Source: Deltaproteobacteria bacterium (GTDB taxonomy: Bacteria; Desulfobacterota; Dissulfuribacteria; Dissulfuribacterales; UBA3076). Taken from it: a DNA stretch of 10,234 nt. Both the position numbers and the translations under genes were made by a program. This document shows, in pieces, positions 7,401-10,234 of the stretch. The notes beneath the pieces were generated by a model that worked only from the letters and a program-made list of their open reading frames with translations, was not told the DNA's origin and did no database searches. Every line of letters starts with the position of its first letter. The first letter of the stretch is position 1. The stretch is from assembly GCA_030605675.1 (NCBI GenBank), contig JAUWHV010000145.1:1-10234 (forward strand), read 5' to 3'.

Positions 7401-7942
7401 ATTCCCAGAAAGACGACCTTATCAGCTCAATCGAAGACCTCGAACAGGCCATAGGCAGGATCAATCGTACCTGCAGGACCCGGTTTAAAGAGGCCCTGGA
7501 CTCAGTGAACGAGAGCCTTTCCAGGGTCTTTCCTTTACTCTTTGAAGGGGGGGCGGCTAAGCTGGGTTTGACCTCATCTGACGATATACTGGATTCGGGA
7601 ATAGACTATTTGATACAGCTTCCCGGAAAAAGAATCCAGTACCTGAATCTCCTTTCAGGAGGGGAGAAGGCATTGGCTGCAATGGCCCTGATTCTTGCCA
7701 TCTATTTCATAAAGCCCGGTCCTTTCTGCCTGCTGGATGAAGTAGATGCCGCGCTTGATGAAGCCAATACCGTACGATTTAACCGGTTCATAAAAAAGAT
7801 ATCAGAGCAGTCCCAGGTAGTGCTTGTTACTCATAACCATAAGGTGATGGAGATTGCTGATGTCCTTTATGGAGTTACTATGGAGGATAAAGGGGTGTCA
7901 AGACTGGTTTCGGTAGACCTGGTGGAGAGTCCGGGATCTTGA
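4412..7942 (+). CDS. smc: Chromosome partition protein SMC
   Basis: SMC is the ATPase of the bacterial condensin that, with ScpA and ScpB, compacts and segregates chromosomes. The 1176-residue length is typical. The N-terminal head starts MRLNSLTLFGFKSF and has Walker A GPNGCGKS at 31-38 and a Q-loop region around FDQGQVSAFID. A long charged coiled coil runs from about 165 to 500, then a globular hinge from about 502 to 655 (including GRASLIIPGEDR), then a second coiled coil to about 1010. The C-terminal head carries signature LSGGEK at 1081-1086, Walker B LLDE with D1109 and E1110, and VLVTHNHKVMEIAD. All ATPase motifs look intact. The ATG lies 3 nt after the recJ stop with no strong Shine-Dalgarno, so translation is probably coupled. 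scpA and scpB are not in the window. Confidence 0.97.
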   Translation: MRLNSLTLFGFKSFPARTKLSFTQGVIAIVGPNGCGKSNIVDAIRWVLGEQSPSMLRAKKMDDILYNGNNDRQIDLAEVRLVVENKGSFVPPGYENTPEIEIMRRIYRSGDTEYRINGKSCRLKDIHYLFMDTGVGARAYSIFDQGQVSAFIDMVPGDRRLLIEEVAGISRFRAKRSEAERRMAQTKQNLERLEDLLVEVERQRKFLSRQAKKTERYLKLRREQDQLDQALLAHAWFAELGRRTDLEKERDCLSADLSGVQAELSKNVADRERLELEVLEEEEALAAIRKGLTDAEDSLQELREEASQHEKFLIKEENRLQSAEKTLLELEEKGALIERSREGLQKDIKALKTEEASYLVDVSDREKWIEESEAARDQVKESLEAVKVQLVDAAARHARLDSKRNGLRDREDRLRRRLEQRRNELHGISEHVKGLQGNLKGHEEKVEETRTELDSLSHDEKGIEGAVSNLRGRLSATVEKRHEADSELASCRARLNALKTIDASGEGFSRATNKLLSSDVSSLGVLADFLEVEPGWEHLVEIALGHGIQALVVPDMEACDRAISFLKDQPAGRASLIIPGEDRCKMEEKKDGTLLEFVSAGHPVDKVVADILIHWKVAPDLKTAFKLRNTDDKAIFYITRDGEILTPWGELVFGDKDKASSGILARKAEVSTLTIHEKELHESYMQIRSEEDEISKELLKAETKLKEVNEKKVRILEDLAGHKQEVDSLLMEIEAQKERSQRIDLEIEDAEEEILDVEVSLEGLEEAVEVAVSARIEAEGQIKGREDALRQQEQVLSRRRKALEEYRIKMARVQTQLQEREQELGRLADRKNQIVRDRETMLVEKQSLAVQLESRAGSLKDVRLKVEAKQNKVLIEKRHLEEAETKYDHTRQAIAGFQGKVNELQTRLRAIEERVHQNVLVLSEVEQGLVYLKKTAMDRHRADIEEFCDKWRISPFSPDEAKERISDIIRKVDRLGSVNLAAVEEYQGLEDRWNYLNSQKDDLISSIEDLEQAIGRINRTCRTRFKEALDSVNESLSRVFPLLFEGGAAKLGLTSSDDILDSGIDYLIQLPGKRIQYLNLLSGGEKALAAMALILAIYFIKPGPFCLLDEVDAALDEANTVRFNRFIKKISEQSQVVLVTHNHKVMEIADVLYGVTMEDKGVSRLVSVDLVESPGS

Positions 7943-7959
7943 TAAATGATTCGGGCCTT

Positions 7960-7965
7960 GGGGGA
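7960..7965 (+). promoter_or_regulatory. Ribosome binding site of the M24 peptidase gene
   Basis: GGGGGA lies 9 nt before the ATG at 7975 in the 32-nt gap after smc. It is the clearest Shine-Dalgarno in the plus-strand gene run and supports this start. Confidence 0.6.
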
Positions 7966-7974
7966 TAAGAAGAA

Positions 7975-9069
7975 ATGAAATCTCACTACTTAAAGCGTAT
8001 GAAGCGGGTGCGTGCTGTCCTGGCCGGCCGGGGTTTGGACGCGCTTCTTATAACGTGTCCTGAAAACCGTCGATATTTAAGCGGGTTTACCGCAGAGGAC
8101 GTGGGCGTATCCGAATCAGCAGGTGCGCTTTTAATCCTTCGCAAAGAGGCCATTTTGCTCACAGACGGACGCTACGAAGTCCAGGCAAGGGATGAGGCCC
8201 CTGACTGGCGTTTGGTTATATACAGACGCGGACTGGCCCATGCACTGAAGAATCTGATGCATGGTTGCAGTGTACATAACCTTGCTTACGAACCTGTTTT
8301 TTTGTCCTGCCATCGCCTTGAGGCCATAAAAAAGGCCCTGCCTGAAACAGAGTTTGTCTCACTTAGGGGCCGGATCGAGACTATGCGCTCAATTAAATCG
8401 TCTTCAGAGGTTGAGTCCCTTAAAAAGGCCATCTCTGCGGCTGAGAAAGTGCTTGGGGGCATATGGAGAGACATTAAACCCGGCATGACTGAGAAGGAAA
8501 TTGCCTGGCGTATCATCGAGGGGCTATGGCAACATGCGGAAGGCCCTTCCTTTTCTCCCATTGTGGCCTCCGGACCCAATGCCGCCCTGCCCCATGCTGT
8601 TCCCACAGACAGGCCAATCCAAGAGGGCGAGCCCATACTCATAGACATGGGGGCCAGGCTTGGAGGATACTGCTCGGACATGACAAGGACTATTTTTCTT
8701 GGTGAACCCAGGTCGCCCTTCAGGGAAGTATACGCTATAGTCCGCAAGGCCCAAATTGCCGCCCAGGAAGCCCTTAAAGCCGGGCTAACAGGCAAACAGG
8801 TGGATCAAGTAGCCAGAGATGTAATCAAGGGTGCCGGCTATGGTCCAAGATTCGTCCATTCCCTGGGGCACGGAGTGGGGCTTGCAGTCCATGAGGCCCC
8901 GACCCTCTCACAACGGTCACGGAAAAAGCTAAGGCCCGGGATGGTGGTCACTGTTGAGCCTGGAATATATCTCCCGGATCAGGGCGGGGTTCGTCTTGAA
9001 AACATGGTACTTGTAGAGGCTGATGGGGCCACAATACTCAGCAAAAATGACTGGTTCTATGAATTTTGA
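7975..9069 (+). CDS. Aminopeptidase P family (M24) metallopeptidase
   Basis: A 364-residue cytoplasmic peptidase of the Xaa-Pro aminopeptidase/Xaa-Pro dipeptidase group, expected to cleave peptides next to proline with a two-metal centre. Residues 1-130 form the creatinase-like N-terminal domain (ENRRYLSGF near the start); about 135-364 is the pita-bread catalytic domain. All five metal ligands are visible: D224 in IDMGA, D235 in CSDMTRT, H299 in HSLGHGVG, E328 in VEPGIYLP and E342 in VRLEN. H306 in VHEAP matches the conserved substrate-side His. Size fits the short YqhT/PepQ-like subgroup, not the longer E. coli PepP; the sequence does not decide between aminopeptidase and dipeptidase, so no symbol is given. 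It follows smc by 32 nt and overlaps the start of tatC. Confidence 0.93.
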   Translation: MKSHYLKRMKRVRAVLAGRGLDALLITCPENRRYLSGFTAEDVGVSESAGALLILRKEAILLTDGRYEVQARDEAPDWRLVIYRRGLAHALKNLMHGCSVHNLAYEPVFLSCHRLEAIKKALPETEFVSLRGRIETMRSIKSSSEVESLKKAISAAEKVLGGIWRDIKPGMTEKEIAWRIIEGLWQHAEGPSFSPIVASGPNAALPHAVPTDRPIQEGEPILIDMGARLGGYCSDMTRTIFLGEPRSPFREVYAIVRKAQIAAQEALKAGLTGKQVDQVARDVIKGAGYGPRFVHSLGHGVGLAVHEAPTLSQRSRKKLRPGMVVTVEPGIYLPDQGGVRLENMVLVEADGATILSKNDWFYEF

Positions 9070-9838
9070 TAAGGCAACTACACTGCCTGCTTATTGCCTG
9101 CTGCTTGCCGTCCAGGAAAAAGCAGGTCTTACAGAGCACCTTGCGGAATTACGCCGGCGTCTGATCATTTGCTTTGTTGCGGTATGTGTGGGCTTTGGTC
9201 TTTGCTACGCCTTGATTGAGCCGATCTTTGCAATGCTCTCAAAACCTCTTGAGGCAGTCCTGCCTCCTGAAACAAGCCTGATCTTTACATCATATCCCGA
9301 GGCCTTTTTCACCTATCTCAAACTTGCTCTCACATGCGGAATCTTTGTAGGAAGCCCTGTTATCCTATATCAGATATGGGCTTTTGTGGCCCCGGGGCTG
9401 TATGAACGTGAAAAACGCTGGACCCTGCCCTTTGTCGTATGCTCGTCATTCCTGTTCATCGGGGGCGCAATCTTTGGATATATGGTGGTATTCCCCACGG
9501 CTTTCAAATTTCTTGCGGGTTATTCAGGTGAGAGCCTGCGCCTGTTGCCAAGTGTCAGCGAATACTTCACTCTGACGATTCGCCTTCTTCTGGGCTTTGG
9601 ACTCGCCTTCGAGCTACCGGTTTTCATAGTATTTCTGGGCCTGGTAGGCTTGTTGGATGCCCACACACTCAGGAAGCACCGCAAGTATGCCATTCTTATA
9701 ATATTCCTTGCGGCAGCAATCCTTACACCGACACCTGATGTCCTCAACCAGATACTCCTGGCCGGACCTCTTCTGGTTTTGTACGAATTCAGTATTATAC
9801 TGGTATGGTTAGTGGGCGCGAAAAGAAGAAAGGTCTGA
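9059..9838 (+). CDS. tatC: Twin-arginine translocase subunit TatC
   Basis: TatC is the inner-membrane receptor that binds twin-arginine signal peptides and, with TatA/TatB, exports folded proteins. With the ATG at 9059 it has 259 residues, the usual size. Hallmarks, numbered from that start: EHLAELRRRL at 26-35 (E30 in the signal-peptide site), YQIWAFVAPGLYEREKR at 104-120, VFPTAFKFL at 144-152, FELP with E185 in helix 4, and LTPTPDVLNQ in the last third. About six membrane helices are evident and the tail is basic. Two other in-frame ATGs (9023, 9047) lie deeper in the peptidase gene; 9059 gives the shortest overlap (11 nt) and still leaves a longer N-terminus than E. coli TatC. No strong ribosome site is seen, so translation is probably coupled. 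tatA and tatB are not in the window. Confidence 0.95.
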   Translation: MNFDKATTLPAYCLLLAVQEKAGLTEHLAELRRRLIICFVAVCVGFGLCYALIEPIFAMLSKPLEAVLPPETSLIFTSYPEAFFTYLKLALTCGIFVGSPVILYQIWAFVAPGLYEREKRWTLPFVVCSSFLFIGGAIFGYMVVFPTAFKFLAGYSGESLRLLPSVSEYFTLTIRLLLGFGLAFELPVFIVFLGLVGLLDAHTLRKHRKYAILIIFLAAAILTPTPDVLNQILLAGPLLVLYEFSIILVWLVGAKRRKV

Positions 9839-9852
9839 TGAAAAAATCAGGT

Positions 9853-10234
9853 TCAATCGGATCTTATCCTGGGATCCAGGGCGTCTCTCAGCCCTTCTCC
9901 CAACAGGTTGTAGCCAAGTACGGTCACAAGGATTGCCATACCCGGGAACATCGAAAGCCACCAGGCTATCTCCAGGTTGTCCTTGCCTTCAGTAAGCATG
10001 TTGCCCCAGCTTGGGGTAGGAGGTTGAACCCCGATTCCGAGAAAACTAAGGGCGCTCTCAGTTAGTATTGCCCCACCGACTCCGAGTGTTGTTGCCACAA
10101 GGATAGGGGCCACTGCATTTGGTAAAATATGTGAAAAGACTATCCTGACATTGGAGGCGCCTGATATCCTGGCTGCCAGTACGAAATCACGCTGCCTGAG
10201 ACTCAGAAATTCCGCCCTTACGAGCCGGGCCACC
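9853..10234 (-). CDS. DppC/OppC-family ABC transporter permease, 3' part
   Basis: This is the C-terminal part (at least 127 residues) of an inner-membrane permease of a dipeptide/oligopeptide/nickel-type importer; the gene runs off the window end, and the GTG at 10233 is internal. The cytoplasmic EAA loop that contacts the ATPase is ARISGASNVRIVFSHILPN. A helix follows with AILTESALSFLGIGVQPPTP, the extracytoplasmic WGNMLTEG segment, then a last helix and a LRDALDPR terminus, all standard for DppC/OppC. Substrate cannot be told. The partner permease, ATPases and binding protein are presumably beyond the right edge. It converges with tatC, leaving 14 bp between the stops. Confidence 0.93.
   Translation of the reverse strand, partial: VARLVRAEFLSLRQRDFVLAARISGASNVRIVFSHILPNAVAPILVATTLGVGGAILTESALSFLGIGVQPPTPSWGNMLTEGKDNLEIAWWLSMFPGMAILVTVLGYNLLGEGLRDALDPRIRSD

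Noticed and set aside
9834..9849. CTGAT-GAAAAA-ATCAG hairpin between the convergent tatC and permease genes as a two-way terminator
   Set aside because: The stem is only 5 bp with little GC and overlaps the tatC stop; no proper T-run follows in either direction outside the loop.
9805..10065. 86-codon plus-strand frame after tatC
   Set aside because: It overlaps tatC and lies antisense to a clear DppC/OppC-family permease.

Overview
The window looks like a chromosomal segment of a Gram-negative bacterium, probably a Desulfobacterota (former Deltaproteobacteria) or related lineage. That guess rests on a tatC gene, a Dpp/Opp-type permease, moderate-to-high GC in the housekeeping genes, and intergenic inverted repeats packed with 7-bp tandem units. 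The last point is from memory of such genomes, so the taxonomy is tentative.

Positions 1-2632 are accessory in character. One minus-strand gene (1858-215) encodes an unusual fusion: an N-terminal histidine phosphatase domain with intact catalytic residues joined to a roughly 10-helix membrane domain resembling the BASS/SBF (bile acid:sodium symporter) fold. This gene and its upstream region are strikingly AT-rich (33% GC in a hand count of 961-1020, 23% just inside its 3' end), against 58-67% in sampled recJ stretches, so it was probably acquired. On both sides lie inverted-repeat elements (A, 25-195; B, 2121-2355; C, 2436-2622). Their arms contain degenerate 7-bp tandem repeats, purine-rich on the left and pyrimidine-rich on the right. 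Element B encloses a ~30-codon remnant of what looks like a four-helix-bundle (S23/23S rRNA intervening-sequence type) protein gene.

Positions 2633-9838 hold a compact plus-strand housekeeping run: recJ (single-strand exonuclease), smc (chromosome condensation ATPase), an M24 aminopeptidase P-like enzyme, and tatC (twin-arginine translocase). Gaps are 3 nt, 32 nt and an 11-nt overlap, which suggests one transcript. The first two genes serve DNA repair and chromosome organisation; the last two serve peptide turnover and protein export, so the pairing seems to be conserved neighbourhood more than a shared pathway.

Positions 9853-10234 hold the 3' part of a minus-strand DppC/OppC-family ABC permease, convergent with tatC and cut off by the window end.

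I see no rRNA, tRNA, CRISPR array, transposase or integrase. The most unusual items are the phosphatase-transporter fusion and the heptamer-bearing inverted-repeat elements.
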